DNA of 31,448 nt, from positions 1-31,448 of IMG/VR virus record IMGVR_UViG_3300046369_000041; one strand, 5' to 3'. The translations under genes and the position numbers were made by a program. The first letter of the stretch is position 1, and each line of letters opens with the position of its first letter. The stretch is from a virus. This document shows positions 13,608 through 22,034 of this stretch, piece after piece. Below the pieces are notes generated by a model. The model did no database searches, had not been told where the DNA came from, and saw only the letters and a list, made by a program, of their open reading frames with translations.

Positions 13608-14762
13608 ATGGCAAACACATTAAAATTTGGTAACGGAGAATGGTATGGAAAGAAAGATACTATCCTTGCCTATAATGATGAAAATAGTAATTACAAACCT
13701 TTACCATTTAATTTTAGTAGAGAAGGTTCTGCTACTGTTGTAAACAAAGAGGGTTTAATTGAAACAGTTGGTAGTGGACAACCAAGAATAGATTATAAGG
13801 ATGATGTTAAAGGTGCTTTGTTGTTAGAGCCACAGAGGACTAATTTAATACCTTATTCGGAATACATTAGTAGCTGGTCTACAACTGGAGCAGTTGTTAC
13901 TGAAAATTATGCCATCAGTCCAGAGGGTGTTTTAAATGCTACAAGATTAGTAGGAACGGGAAATGACTTTATCCGACAAGACAATATTATAGCAAACCCA
14001 TCAAACAAAACATTCACATCCTCTTTTTGGGCGAAGAATAACGGAGGCGATGCCAACATTTCCGTTCAAATGAATAGCAGTGGTGTTTCTACTTATGCAA
14101 AAGGGATAGTCCTTACCAATGAATGGCAAAGATTTGATTTTACACAATCTTATGCGGGAACTGATACGGGTTCGCTTACATTTAGATTTAGACAAACGAA
14201 TAGTATTGATTGTTTGGTATACGGATTCCAATTAGAAGAAGGAAGCTACGCTACATCGTATATTCCTACATCTGGAAGTGCAGTAACGAGGTTGGCAGAT
14301 AGTTGTAGTCAAACTGTACCAGATGGTGTTATAGGACAAACAGAGGGAACTTTATTTGTTGAAACAACTAAATGGGTTCAATCTAATAATGGTAGAATTC
14401 TTTCTGTAAGTGACGGAACACTCTCTAATTACATTACAATAATTCAAAACACTACATTTTTAAACTATGGCGTATATATTCAAAGTGGGGGTGTTACTCA
14501 AGTAGCTTATACAGAAACTCAAGCTATACCAGATAATAGTAAAATAGCTATATCTTATAAACAAAATGATTTTACCATTTCTGTTAATGGACAAATAGTA
14601 CATACAGATACAAGTGGAGTAGTTCCGTCTACATCAAAAATATATTTAGGTTCAAGGGAAAATGGCTCAACCACATACTATTCAAGCAACCCAATAAAAG
14701 TCGCAAGGATATACAACACAAGATTATCAAATAGCGAATTAGCAGCATTAACACAAGTGTAA
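13608..14762 (+). CDS. Tail adhesin / lectin-like protein, paralogue 3
   Basis: This 384-residue protein starts MANTLKFGNGEWYGKKDTIL and is closest to paralogue 2 over its first 90 residues (NKEGLIETVGSGQPRIDY, ALLLEPQRTNLIPYS). The middle carries FTSSFWAKNNGGDANISVQM and YGFQLEEGSYATSYIPTSGS. The end (KIAISYKQNDFTISVNGQIV, VARIYNTRLSNSELAALTQV) is a LamG-like strand pattern. It lacks the C-terminal extension found after the lectin domain in copies 1 and 2. It starts one base after the previous stop, so the three form one transcription unit. Confidence 0.76.
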   Translation: MANTLKFGNGEWYGKKDTILAYNDENSNYKPLPFNFSREGSATVVNKEGLIETVGSGQPRIDYKDDVKGALLLEPQRTNLIPYSEYISSWSTTGAVVTENYAISPEGVLNATRLVGTGNDFIRQDNIIANPSNKTFTSSFWAKNNGGDANISVQMNSSGVSTYAKGIVLTNEWQRFDFTQSYAGTDTGSLTFRFRQTNSIDCLVYGFQLEEGSYATSYIPTSGSAVTRLADSCSQTVPDGVIGQTEGTLFVETTKWVQSNNGRILSVSDGTLSNYITIIQNTTFLNYGVYIQSGGVTQVAYTETQAIPDNSKIAISYKQNDFTISVNGQIVHTDTSGVVPSTSKIYLGSRENGSTTYYSSNPIKVARIYNTRLSNSELAALTQV

Positions 14763-14891
14763 CAATTACACCTATGATAACAACAAGAGTAAATCTTTAC
14801 ATAAGGAAAGAAATAAGATAAGAAAATTAAAAAAACTATACAGATAATATAATAACTAATAGTTATAACCAAAAGTTAAAATAAATAAGTA

Positions 14892-15293
14892 ATGAGAATA
14901 AGTAAATACAAATTTGATTCAAGAGAACAATGTCAAAGTAAAATTGATGCTCTTGGAACTGCAACTGATGAAGATGGAAACGAATATCCAACTCACAAAA
15001 GTACTATTGTACAACTAGGAAATATTGTTCTTGAACAAGGGGAATATGACGAAGAAGGAGAAGAAATAACTGCTCCAGTATTATCAGAAGGTTGGCATAT
15101 TGACGTATGTTGGAATGATGAAGATATTACTACAATAGAACAAGAGGCAGTTTTAGATGAAGAAGGTATGATAGTAACTCCGGCGGTTACATCGGTTGAT
15201 CATCCTGAAGGTTGGAAAGATTATGCAGTTGATATCGAAGGGAATGGCGTACATTCTTTTTATGGTTTAGATTACGATTCACACAAAATTTAA
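14892..15293 (+). CDS. Hypothetical acidic protein downstream of adhesins
   Basis: This 133-residue acidic protein starts MRISKYKFDSREQCQSKIDA. It contains paired segments around GEYDEEGEEITAPVLSEGWH and AVLDEEGMIVTPAVTSVDHP, and ends GVHSFYGLDYDSHKI. I recall similar short proteins near fibre genes of Bacteroidetes phages but no established function. Position directly after three adhesin genes makes a fibre assembly or virion accessory role possible. The 129 bases before it are A-rich and hold no convincing gene. Confidence 0.6.
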   Translation: MRISKYKFDSREQCQSKIDALGTATDEDGNEYPTHKSTIVQLGNIVLEQGEYDEEGEEITAPVLSEGWHIDVCWNDEDITTIEQEAVLDEEGMIVTPAVTSVDHPEGWKDYAVDIEGNGVHSFYGLDYDSHKI

Positions 15294-15297
15294 TATC

Positions 15298-15483
15298 TTG
15301 GATTTGGATAGCAAAATATCTTTTTTTGGTGGTTGGTTATTTACTACTGTTTCGTCAGTTTCTTTAATGGGATTATATCAAGCGGCTTTGGTTGGACTTG
15401 TCGGAGGTTTCTTTGGTCTTTTAGGCAAAGAGATATTCTACTTTATAAAAGGCAAGATAAATGACAAAGTTAAACGACAATAG
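15298..15483 (+). CDS. Small membrane protein, holin candidate
   Basis: This 61-residue protein has a long hydrophobic region (FFGGWLFTTVSSVSLMGLYQ, then AALVGLVGGFFGLLGKEIF) and a lysine-rich C-terminus. It could span the membrane once or twice. The start is TTG 15298, four bases after the previous stop; the first in-frame ATG would remove the front of the hydrophobic region. It overlaps a coiled-coil membrane protein gene by 23 bases. That pairing resembles holin-spanin pairs, giving the phage two membrane-active candidates with the 10566 gene. Confidence 0.6.
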   Translation: MDLDSKISFFGGWLFTTVSSVSLMGLYQAALVGLVGGFFGLLGKEIFYFIKGKINDKVKRQ

Positions 15484-15733
15484 TAATTTATCAATTAATA
15501 TCAAATGGCTTATCCAAATAGTTTTGGGGGTAGGTACTGCCGTTTATATGTACCTACAACTCGAAAATAGAATAAAAGAAGTAGAAGGCGATACAAAAGG
15601 AATTAGGCACAATCAAAACGTATATGTTTTTCCTGATATTAGAGTTTTAGAAAGTGAAATACTACAATGGAAACTCGAAAGGGAAAGATTAAGAAAAGAC
15701 ATCAAAAGAATAAACGAAATCATAAAAAAATAA
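15461..15733 (+). CDS. Membrane-anchored coiled-coil protein, spanin-like
   Basis: This 90-residue protein has one N-terminal transmembrane segment (WLIQIVLGVGTAVYMYLQL) followed by a charged helical region (ENRIKEVEGDTKG, ESEILQWKLERERLRKDIKR). One anchor plus periplasmic coiled coil is the layout of inner-membrane spanins (Rz-like). No lipoprotein partner (Rz1-like) was found inside or after it. Assignment is by topology and position only. Confidence 0.55.
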   Translation: MTKLNDNSNLSINIKWLIQIVLGVGTAVYMYLQLENRIKEVEGDTKGIRHNQNVYVFPDIRVLESEILQWKLERERLRKDIKRINEIIKK

Positions 15734-15780
15734 AATACTTATACAATAAATTCAACTATTTTCATAAATAAATATTTTCG

Positions 15781-15788
15781 TATATTTA
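15781..15788 (+). promoter_or_regulatory. Putative promoter -7 box for the tail operon
   Basis: TATATTTA followed by CACAAAATA lies 32 bases before the major tail protein ATG, in an 87-bp A/T-rich gap. It is the same TATATTTAC string as at 3279. Confidence 0.5.
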
Positions 15789-15820
15789 CACAAAATATAA
15801 TAATATTAAAAATTACATAA

Positions 15821-16228
15821 ATGGCTACAACCGGAGTATTTAACGGAACTAACTTAATTTTAACAGTAGAAGGTGCTACAGTTGGACATACTACAAGTTG
15901 TTCAATGTCTTTATCAATGGACACACCGGAAGCTACAACTAAAGATTCAAACGGATTTTCTGAGTATATCGGAGGCGTAAAAGGAGGAGAGATTTCTTTC
16001 GAGGGATTAGTAGTATATGACGATGCGTCAAATGCTATTGAGATGGCTGATTTTCTTTTAGCTAGAACTCAATTAACTTGCGTATTTGGAACTGCTGAAA
16101 CTGGAGACGCAGTCTATACTGCTGAAGCATTTTTATCAAGTGTTGAAATGTCTGCTGAAATGGAAGCTGCCGTAACTTATAGCGGGTCTTTAACTATCAC
16201 TGGAGCAATCACAAAATCAACTAACTAA
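15821..16228 (+). CDS. Major tail (tube) protein
   Basis: This 135-residue protein resembles TP901-1-type major tail proteins: MATTGVFNGTNLILTVEGAT, TTSCSMSLSMDTPEATTKDS, YIGGVKGGEISFEGLV, and C-terminal SSVEMSAEMEAAVTYSGSLT. Hexameric rings stack to form the tail tube. It has its own upstream promoter-like box and two terminators directly downstream, an arrangement suited to producing far more tube protein than chaperone or tape measure. Confidence 0.9.
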   Translation: MATTGVFNGTNLILTVEGATVGHTTSCSMSLSMDTPEATTKDSNGFSEYIGGVKGGEISFEGLVVYDDASNAIEMADFLLARTQLTCVFGTAETGDAVYTAEAFLSSVEMSAEMEAAVTYSGSLTITGAITKSTN

Positions 16229-16246
16229 TAATAATTAGTTTTTATT
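16223..16246 (+). terminator. Weak A/T hairpin terminator overlapping the tail protein stop
   Basis: AACTAAT (16223-16229) pairs perfectly with ATTAGTT (16234-16240) across AATA, followed by TTTTATT. It is A/T-rich and weak on its own, but stands in tandem with the next one. Confidence 0.5.
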
Positions 16247-16255
16247 ATATAGGCC

Positions 16256-16284
16256 GCCGTCAATATTTGGCGACGGCTTTTTTT
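16256..16284 (+). terminator. Strong terminator after the major tail protein gene
   Basis: GCCGTC (16256-16261) pairs with GACGGC (16272-16277) around a 10-base loop, followed by seven T. It would reduce transcription into the tail chaperone and tape-measure genes. Confidence 0.85.
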
Positions 16285-16307
16285 ACATTAATTTTAAACC
16301 TTAAAAA

Positions 16308-16685
16308 ATGACAAACAAAAAAAGGGGTTACATTGACATTAAAGTTGGTAACAAAAACAGAACTCTACATTTTTCAATGAACTTTTGGTCGGAATTTACC
16401 GAGCAATTAGGAATTTCACTACAAGACATTGGCGGAGCATTTCAAGACGGAATATCAATAAAAGGATTAAGAGCCTTAGTTTATTCTGCGATCTTAGCAA
16501 ACGACCAAGAAAACGGAAACGAAATAGATTATAATTTATTTACTGTTGGCGCTTGGTTAGATGAATTAGACGCCGAAAAAATTAATGAGATTGTTGAGGT
16601 AATGCTACAATCTAAAATTTTAGGTAATAGTTTAAATGGCGAAACTGAAACTAAGGGAAAGCGTCAGCCGTCAAAGAAGAAGTAA
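16308..16685 (+). CDS. Tail assembly chaperone, short form (gpG-like)
   Basis: This 125-residue protein occupies the conserved slot between major tail protein and tape measure. It is predicted to coat the tape measure during tail assembly, like lambda gpG. It begins MTNKKRGYIDIKVGNKNRTL and contains FWSEFTEQLGISLQDIGGAF and a helical VGAWLDELDAEKINEIVEVM. The basic end TKGKRQPSKKK is encoded just after the slippery heptamer at 16655, so most ribosomes would make this form. The start follows a run of A. Confidence 0.87.
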   Translation: MTNKKRGYIDIKVGNKNRTLHFSMNFWSEFTEQLGISLQDIGGAFQDGISIKGLRALVYSAILANDQENGNEIDYNLFTVGAWLDELDAEKINEIVEVMLQSKILGNSLNGETETKGKRQPSKKK

Positions 16686-17017
16686 ATTTTGAAAGCCTAA
16701 CTGACCATTATATTGGATTAGTTGGAATTAAGCCTGACGATTTTTGGCGGCAAACTTGGAGGGAAAATGCTTTAATAGCCCAACACTATCATAATAATAT
16801 CAATTTAAATTGGGAGCAAACTCGTTACATTGCCGTAATGATTCACAACGTGCAATGTGAGAAAAAATCACAGATGTTAAAGCCTGAAGATTTATTTCAA
16901 TTACCAAGCGATATTGCAAGAAAAAAGAAAAGGTCAGAGCCTAAATCTACAAAAGAGCAAATGGATGCTTTTATGGTAAAATATCAATCAATGACTAATA
17001 AAAAGACGTTAAAATAA
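16308..17017 (+). CDS. Tail assembly chaperone, long -1 frameshift product (gpGT-like)
   Basis: A second frame from 16655 to 17017 has no usable start of its own and is open through the end of the short form. A -1 shift at 16655-16661 joins 16308-16661 to 16661-17017 and gives 236 residues. The T part begins GKASAVKEEVNFESLTDHYI, continues GLVGIKPDDFWRQTWRENAL and QTRYIAVMIHNVQCEKKSQM, and ends YQSMTNKKTLK. In lambda, the T domain recruits the major tail protein to the chaperone-coated tape measure. Without the shift, 330 bp between the short form and the tape measure would be unexplained. Confidence 0.86.
16655..16661 (+). promoter_or_regulatory. Programmed -1 frameshift slippery site (G GGA AAG)
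   Basis: In the short-form frame the codons read AAG GGA AAG, giving the canonical X XXY YYZ heptamer G GGA AAG, the same heptamer used in lambda G/T. The -1 frame is closed by TAA at 16652-16654 immediately upstream and open afterwards, so the shift must occur between 16655 and the 0-frame stop. No strong downstream stem is evident. Confidence 0.85.
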
Positions 17018-17033
17018 AAGCGTCTTTTTTTTT
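17003..17033 (+). terminator. Terminator overlapping the end of the GT frame
   Basis: AAGACGTT (17003-17010) pairs with AGCGTCTT (17019-17026) across an 8-base loop, with one G-U pair, followed by about nine T. The stem includes the last codons and follows the GT stop at 17015-17017. A promoter-like box starts directly after it. Confidence 0.72.
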
Positions 17034-17034
17034 G

Positions 17035-17042
17035 TATTTTTG
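17035..17042 (+). promoter_or_regulatory. Putative promoter -7 box upstream of tape measure
   Basis: TATTTTTG is an exact TAnnTTTG match, 19 bases before ATG 17062 and next to the T-run of the preceding terminator. It equals the box before the adhesin cluster (11033). Confidence 0.55.
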
Positions 17043-17061
17043 TTTCAACTTATTTAATACT

Positions 17062-19296
17062 ATGGCCGAACAGAATTTAAAAATAAATATTACCGGAGAT
17101 TCTTCCAAGTTAAAAAATGCGCTTAGTTCTGCGAGTTCTAAATTGTCAAGTTTTGGATCAAAGATGCAAAGCGTTGGAAAGTCATTATCAACAAGATTAA
17201 CTTTGCCTTTGGCAGTTGCCGGTGGCGCAGCGGTTAAATTTGCAAGTGATTTTCAAGAATCAATGAACAAAGTAGATGTTGCCTTTGGCGAATCTAAACA
17301 AGAAGTAAAAGACTTTGCAAAAACTACATTAAAACAATTCGGTATTGCGGAGGGTAGCGCTTTAGATATGGCTGCATTATTTGGAGATATGGCAACTTCA
17401 ATGGGTTTAAATCAAGGGGCTGCATCTGATATGAGTACGTCTTTGGTTGGTTTAGCCGGAGATTTAGCATCATTTAAAAATATAGGAATTGACCAAGCGA
17501 CAACTGCATTAGCGGGAGTTTTTACTGGAGAAACCGAATCTTTAAAAAGGTTAGGTATTGTTATGACTGAGGCAAACTTAAAAAGTTTTGCAATGGAAAG
17601 GGGTATGAACGCCAATATAAAAACAATGACACAAGCGCAAAAAGTTGCGTTACGTTATAAGTTTATAATGGAATCAACCTCAAATGCTCAGGGCGATTTT
17701 GGTAGAACAAGCGGAGGCGCTGCAAACCAAATGAGAATATTTCAAGAATCTTTAAAAGAATTATCTGCGAAGTTTGGTCAAGTTATATTGCCAGTATTTA
17801 CTAAATTAGTATCATTTGCAAACGGCTTATTGCAAAAATTTTCAGAATTAAGTCCAACAACAAAAAAACTAATAGTAATATTTGCGGGTATCGCTGCGGC
17901 TTTAGGCCCGGTACTTTATATTTTAGGAACATTAGTTACTTTGGCACCGGCTATCGGAACGGCTTTAACTGTTATGATGGGCCCGATTGGTTTAATAGTT
18001 GCCGGATTAACTGCAATTTCAGTTGTAATTTATAAAAATTGGGCGGGTATAAAATCCGCTTTAGTAAAAATAGGAAACTATTTTATTGACTTATACAATA
18101 ATTCATTACCTATTCAATTAGCGGTAAATTCATTAATAGCTAATTTTAAAAATATGTTAGCCGTTGGAAAGTTTGTATTTTCTACTTTTTCAACAATAAT
18201 AAAAACATTTGCAAATAATTTTATAACACTATTTAAGGGGATTGGCGATATTATTATGGGCGTTTTTACCTTTGACAAAGATAAAATTGTTCAAGGGTTT
18301 TCAGACTTAGCAGATGGATTAAAAAATAATGTTACCGCTGCATTTGATTCAATTAAAACAGACGCCTCAATTTTAGGTAGTTCTGTCGTAGATAATTTTA
18401 ATGAAGCGCTACAACAAAAAACAATCGCAAAAATTGTTGTTCCGGTTGAAATGGCGGTTAGTGGTGGCGGAACTGATACTGCAACAGATGTTGGCGGTGG
18501 AGGTGGTATTGCAACAAGACCAATGGCAACCTCTGCAATGGAAGGAATTAGCGGTGCGGGAATACAGACACCAATTAGCAATATGATTGAGGCTGATACT
18601 GCAAGGATGCCAAAAGCATTTGCAGAGCAACAAGCCGTTTTTGCACAAGGAAAATTGGATGCTTTACAAAAAGCGGAAGCATTTAATCAAAGAATTGGTC
18701 AAATTATGACCGGAGGATTAAATAATTTAGCGCAAGGTATTGGAGCGGCATTAGGAAATGCTATTTCAACCGGCGGTAATTTAGTTAATGCTTTAGGTGG
18801 TTTATTACTTGGAACTATTGGGAGCATCGCCATACAGTTAGGAAAAGCCGCAATACAGATAGGTATTGCAATGAAAGCTATAAAATTATCTTTTAAAAAT
18901 CCTTTTACGGCAATCGCAGCGGGTATTGCTTTGGTTGCGGTTGGTACTATGATAAGAAATACTGCCGGAATAGTTCAAGGCGGTGGCGGTGGCGGTGGAG
19001 GTCGTAGAGCAATGGGATCGTCTGTCGGTGGTTATACCGGAGGTAATTCAGGAGGTGGATTTACTGCTTTTGCAAATGGTGGAATTATAAGCGGCCCGAC
19101 AATGGGATTAGTTGGCGAATATCCAGGTGCAAGACAAAATCCTGAAGTTATAGCGCCACTAAACAAATTACAATCTATTATTGGAAAATCTAGTAATGGA
19201 GGAAATATTAAAGTAACCGGAGAGGTTAGAGTTGATGGACAAGATTTGTTGATTGCAATAGAAAGAGCAAACGAAACTGCGGGAAGAGTTTACTAA
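17062..19296 (+). CDS. Tail tape measure protein
   Basis: This 744-residue protein sets tail length. Residues about 55-250 match the TP901-type tape-measure core: MNKVDVAFGESKQEVKDFAK, MAALFGDMATSMGLNQGAAS, DQATTALAGVFTGETESLKR, GAANQMRIFQESLKELSAKF. Hydrophobic segments follow at about 270-330 (LIVIFAGIAAALGPVLYILG, IGLIVAGLTAISVVIY), then glycine-rich linkers and a C-terminal FANGGIISGPTMGLVGEYPG typical of such proteins. At roughly 1.5 angstrom per residue, the tail would be about 110 nm. ATG 17062 is chosen because the longer in-frame reading from 17032 starts within the promoter box and T-run. Confidence 0.94.
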   Translation: MAEQNLKINITGDSSKLKNALSSASSKLSSFGSKMQSVGKSLSTRLTLPLAVAGGAAVKFASDFQESMNKVDVAFGESKQEVKDFAKTTLKQFGIAEGSALDMAALFGDMATSMGLNQGAASDMSTSLVGLAGDLASFKNIGIDQATTALAGVFTGETESLKRLGIVMTEANLKSFAMERGMNANIKTMTQAQKVALRYKFIMESTSNAQGDFGRTSGGAANQMRIFQESLKELSAKFGQVILPVFTKLVSFANGLLQKFSELSPTTKKLIVIFAGIAAALGPVLYILGTLVTLAPAIGTALTVMMGPIGLIVAGLTAISVVIYKNWAGIKSALVKIGNYFIDLYNNSLPIQLAVNSLIANFKNMLAVGKFVFSTFSTIIKTFANNFITLFKGIGDIIMGVFTFDKDKIVQGFSDLADGLKNNVTAAFDSIKTDASILGSSVVDNFNEALQQKTIAKIVVPVEMAVSGGGTDTATDVGGGGGIATRPMATSAMEGISGAGIQTPISNMIEADTARMPKAFAEQQAVFAQGKLDALQKAEAFNQRIGQIMTGGLNNLAQGIGAALGNAISTGGNLVNALGGLLLGTIGSIAIQLGKAAIQIGIAMKAIKLSFKNPFTAIAAGIALVAVGTMIRNTAGIVQGGGGGGGGRRAMGSSVGGYTGGNSGGGFTAFANGGIISGPTMGLVGEYPGARQNPEVIAPLNKLQSIIGKSSNGGNIKVTGEVRVDGQDLLIAIERANETAGRVY

Positions 19297-19305
19297 AATA
19301 AAACA

Positions 19306-21705
19306 ATGGCATACGGCGTAAAATACAGATTAGAATTTTCCGATGTTTTAGGATTTGGAAAAAAAATAGAAATATTAAAAAAAGATTATACCGGCGATGT
19401 TCTTCCAATGATTGGAGGCGCAAATCCGGTTTCAATATCTTGGCAATCGACTAACGATTTTTATAGCCCAATTATAGGCTCAAAATGTCAATTAAATTTA
19501 TTTGTTACCGACGACGTTTCTTATGATGATTTTTATAAGTTCGATGAACGAGAGTACAAAGTAGTTATTTACTACAATCAAACACAAACCGGAACTTATG
19601 TAAATAGAGTTGCAGATGACGGAGGAAGTACAGAATCTATTGAATGCGTTGATAATTCTATTGATGCAAATTTAACAACCTCTACAAGTTTTAGGCGTAA
19701 GGTTTTAGACGACGGAGGCTCTTTTGAATCTATACAATGTTTATACAATAAAATAACAATAAATGACATTCCAAATTGGACAGAATATTGGTCAGGTTTT
19801 TTAGTTGTAGATAGGTATAAAGAAAAAATGACTACAAAGCCATTTGCGGTAAGTTTTAACGCTTTTGATGGCTTAGGTACATTAAACAATTTTAATAGCG
19901 TAATAGGTTATAACAACGATAATACACCGGTAAGTAAAACAAATCTTCAACGTATTACAGAAATTTTGCAAAATTTAGATTTAGATCTAGATATTTACAT
20001 TGCATCTGATATAAAATACAGAACTTTTAGCCCGGTAACAACTAGCAATTTTGAAGAAATTACAACGCTAGATGTTGGATTTGATGAAATGACCGGAGAC
20101 TATGGTTTGCTAAATGCAAAACAACAACTAGAATTATTACTAAAACAATTTAATTTAAGAATATACCAATCTTATAACAAATGGTATATTGTTGAGGTAA
20201 CTAATATTTTTGATTATTACGTCAAAGATATGATTTACAACAAGGTGCAGTCAGGTACAAGCGCAACTGCAATAAGAGAAAAAATAACTACTCAATTACA
20301 AAGTACATACGAGGAATATATTGATTATAGAAAATATAACTATTTAGGTGCTACTATTGGAACAGAAAGAAAACAAGTTCTTTACAGTAACAAAACAGAA
20401 TTAAAAGAAACCGGAAACACATTAACAAGAGATTTTTTACAACCGGCATCTGAAGTTCATATTATTGGAAGTTATTTAAAGACTAAAAACGCCTTTTACA
20501 ATTCAGGTTTTGAGTATGGTAAATATGGCTTTGATGTCATAGAGGATTCTGCAACGTCGCCCGGATTTACATTAACAAATCCAGGTAGTGGGTTTTTTCC
20601 TGATGGCAGAAGAAACTATAATACAACCGGAGGAAGTGGAACGGGTATGATAGTAGATGCAATTATTAGCGGTGGAAGTGTTCAATCTTTTACTATTGTA
20701 AATAATGGACAAAATTATTTAGTTGGCGATATCATAAACATTCCTTTTGATGATCCTTTTGGAGTTTATGCAACTTTTGAAATAACTTCTATTCCATACT
20801 TTTCAGAAATAGCAACTGATGAAATATCTTTTAAAGGTAGGCGTTCAATGAAATTAACAGACATTGCACCGACTACTGGATTTACTCAAATGTTTAGTTT
20901 TGAAAGTGGTTTTTTTAATCCGCAAGAGGTTAAATATGCAGATTTTACTTGTAAATTAAAATACTACATAAGTGTTTTAAATTCACAAACAATAAATATT
21001 TCAAACTCGTTTAGTTATTCAATAAACACAGTTTTAGGAAGTACCGGATATTTTTGGGATGCTGCAAGTGGTAAATTTTCATCAACCTACGCAGGAGTTA
21101 ATACAATTACAACAACAACTACAAATAAATGGCTTGATTTAAATATTGCTTTAAATGATACTGATTTAAACGTTGGCTCTGCTACAACTGCAACAATAAA
21201 ATTCACTATTTACAACACTCAATGTTCAGACGCTGATTATGATACAACGTATTATGACAATATGCAAATATTAGAATCTAAAACGTCAGCAGACCAATCA
21301 GACCAAACCTTTATTTCTAAACTTACTAATGTAGGGGTAAATACTAACATTAAAAAAGTAAATAGAATACCTGACCAAAAGGCGGGATATTATAGAACTA
21401 GAGAGGCAAATCCTTCAGCTACTTTTAAACCAAATAGTATTAATTTAATGACTGTTTTAGGTAGAAATATAGCAAACGATTACAGAAATTTTGTTACAAG
21501 ATATACCGGAACTTTTAGAAACTTAAAAAGAGAGCCGATGTCTATTCATAATAAACTATGGTGTTACTTTTCAACAGATGAGTTTGATCCACAAACTACA
21601 ATAATTGACGGCCTTACTTATAACGTAAAAAACGCAGAGTTTAAAGTTGTATCACATTTACCAAACAATGATGACGATACGCCAACAACTAGTATAATAA
21701 ATTAA
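19306..21705 (+). CDS. Distal tail / baseplate-like structural protein
   Basis: This 799-residue protein follows the tape measure, where distal tail and tail-associated proteins are encoded. It begins MAYGVKYRLEFSDVLGFGKK with a Dit-like region (PVSISWQSTNDFYSPIIGSK). Near residues 97-150 it carries two copies of a DGG motif (NRVADDGGSTESIECVDNSI and RKVLDDGGSFESIQCLYNKI). Middle parts (LELLLKQFNLRIYQSYNKWY) fit Bacteroidetes phage tail proteins; the C-terminal half is beta-rich. It is probably the tail-tip hub, possibly combining Dit and Tal roles, since no separate gene for either is present. A strong terminator ends the late operon. Confidence 0.8.
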   Translation: MAYGVKYRLEFSDVLGFGKKIEILKKDYTGDVLPMIGGANPVSISWQSTNDFYSPIIGSKCQLNLFVTDDVSYDDFYKFDEREYKVVIYYNQTQTGTYVNRVADDGGSTESIECVDNSIDANLTTSTSFRRKVLDDGGSFESIQCLYNKITINDIPNWTEYWSGFLVVDRYKEKMTTKPFAVSFNAFDGLGTLNNFNSVIGYNNDNTPVSKTNLQRITEILQNLDLDLDIYIASDIKYRTFSPVTTSNFEEITTLDVGFDEMTGDYGLLNAKQQLELLLKQFNLRIYQSYNKWYIVEVTNIFDYYVKDMIYNKVQSGTSATAIREKITTQLQSTYEEYIDYRKYNYLGATIGTERKQVLYSNKTELKETGNTLTRDFLQPASEVHIIGSYLKTKNAFYNSGFEYGKYGFDVIEDSATSPGFTLTNPGSGFFPDGRRNYNTTGGSGTGMIVDAIISGGSVQSFTIVNNGQNYLVGDIINIPFDDPFGVYATFEITSIPYFSEIATDEISFKGRRSMKLTDIAPTTGFTQMFSFESGFFNPQEVKYADFTCKLKYYISVLNSQTINISNSFSYSINTVLGSTGYFWDAASGKFSSTYAGVNTITTTTTNKWLDLNIALNDTDLNVGSATTATIKFTIYNTQCSDADYDTTYYDNMQILESKTSADQSDQTFISKLTNVGVNTNIKKVNRIPDQKAGYYRTREANPSATFKPNSINLMTVLGRNIANDYRNFVTRYTGTFRNLKREPMSIHNKLWCYFSTDEFDPQTTIIDGLTYNVKNAEFKVVSHLPNNDDDTPTTSIIN

Positions 21706-21730
21706 ACTTTTTTCTTTTGTTTTGTTTGTC

Positions 21731-21769
21731 AGCCGTCGTTTAACAACTTTGTTATTCGGCGGTTTTTTT
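21731..21769 (+). terminator. Strong bipartite terminator ending the late region
   Basis: AGCCGTCG (21731-21738) pairs with CGGCGGTT (21757-21764), and an inner stem TAACAA (21741-21746) pairs with TTGTTA (21749-21754). A seven-T run starts at 21763. It separates tail genes from early genes. Confidence 0.85.
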
Positions 21770-21774
21770 AAAAA

Positions 21775-21809
21775 TAATTTTTTTATTTGAAAGTTTTTTT
21801 TTATTTTTG
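21775..21809 (+). promoter_or_regulatory. Poly-T type early promoter
   Basis: TAATTTTTTTATTTGAAAG is followed by a T-run and TATTTTTG (21802-21809, exact TAnnTTTG), then CG. It resembles 5261-5294 and 23011-23044; TTGAAAG is 12 bases upstream of the -7 box here and at 23011. It lies 22 bases before the first early gene. Confidence 0.62.
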
Positions 21810-21831
21810 CGTAACAAAATAAATAGAAAAT

Positions 21832-22029
21832 ATGTTTGAAAACAACTTCAAAGCCGAAATGAAACGGCTAAATCTAAAGCGTTATGATGTTTGCAGATTG
21901 CTAAATTGCACAATGCCAACACTAAAATCACGTTTACAAAATCCGAAATCCTTTACAATTAATGAAGTGGCAATATTACAAGGCGCTGAATTTAATTTGA
22001 ATGGAATAGAATTAACCTTAAATTTTTAA
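21832..22029 (+). CDS. Small helix-turn-helix regulator
   Basis: This 65-residue protein starts MFENNFKAEMKRLNLKRYDV. Residues about 17-40 (RYDVCRLLNCTMPTLKSRLQ) form a helix-turn-helix and FTINEVAILQG follows, so the chain is little more than one DNA-binding domain of Cro/XRE-like type. As first gene of the early operon, behind an early promoter-like element, it may regulate the early-late switch. Its operator is not identified. It starts six bases before the recombination gene unit. Confidence 0.65.
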   Translation: MFENNFKAEMKRLNLKRYDVCRLLNCTMPTLKSRLQNPKSFTINEVAILQGAEFNLNGIELTLNF

Positions 22030-22034
22030 ATTTT

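Noticed and set aside
14763-14891. Possible peptide gene between adhesins and the acidic protein
   Set aside because: The only ATG frame (14774) gives 15 residues with no pattern; the gap is A-rich spacer.
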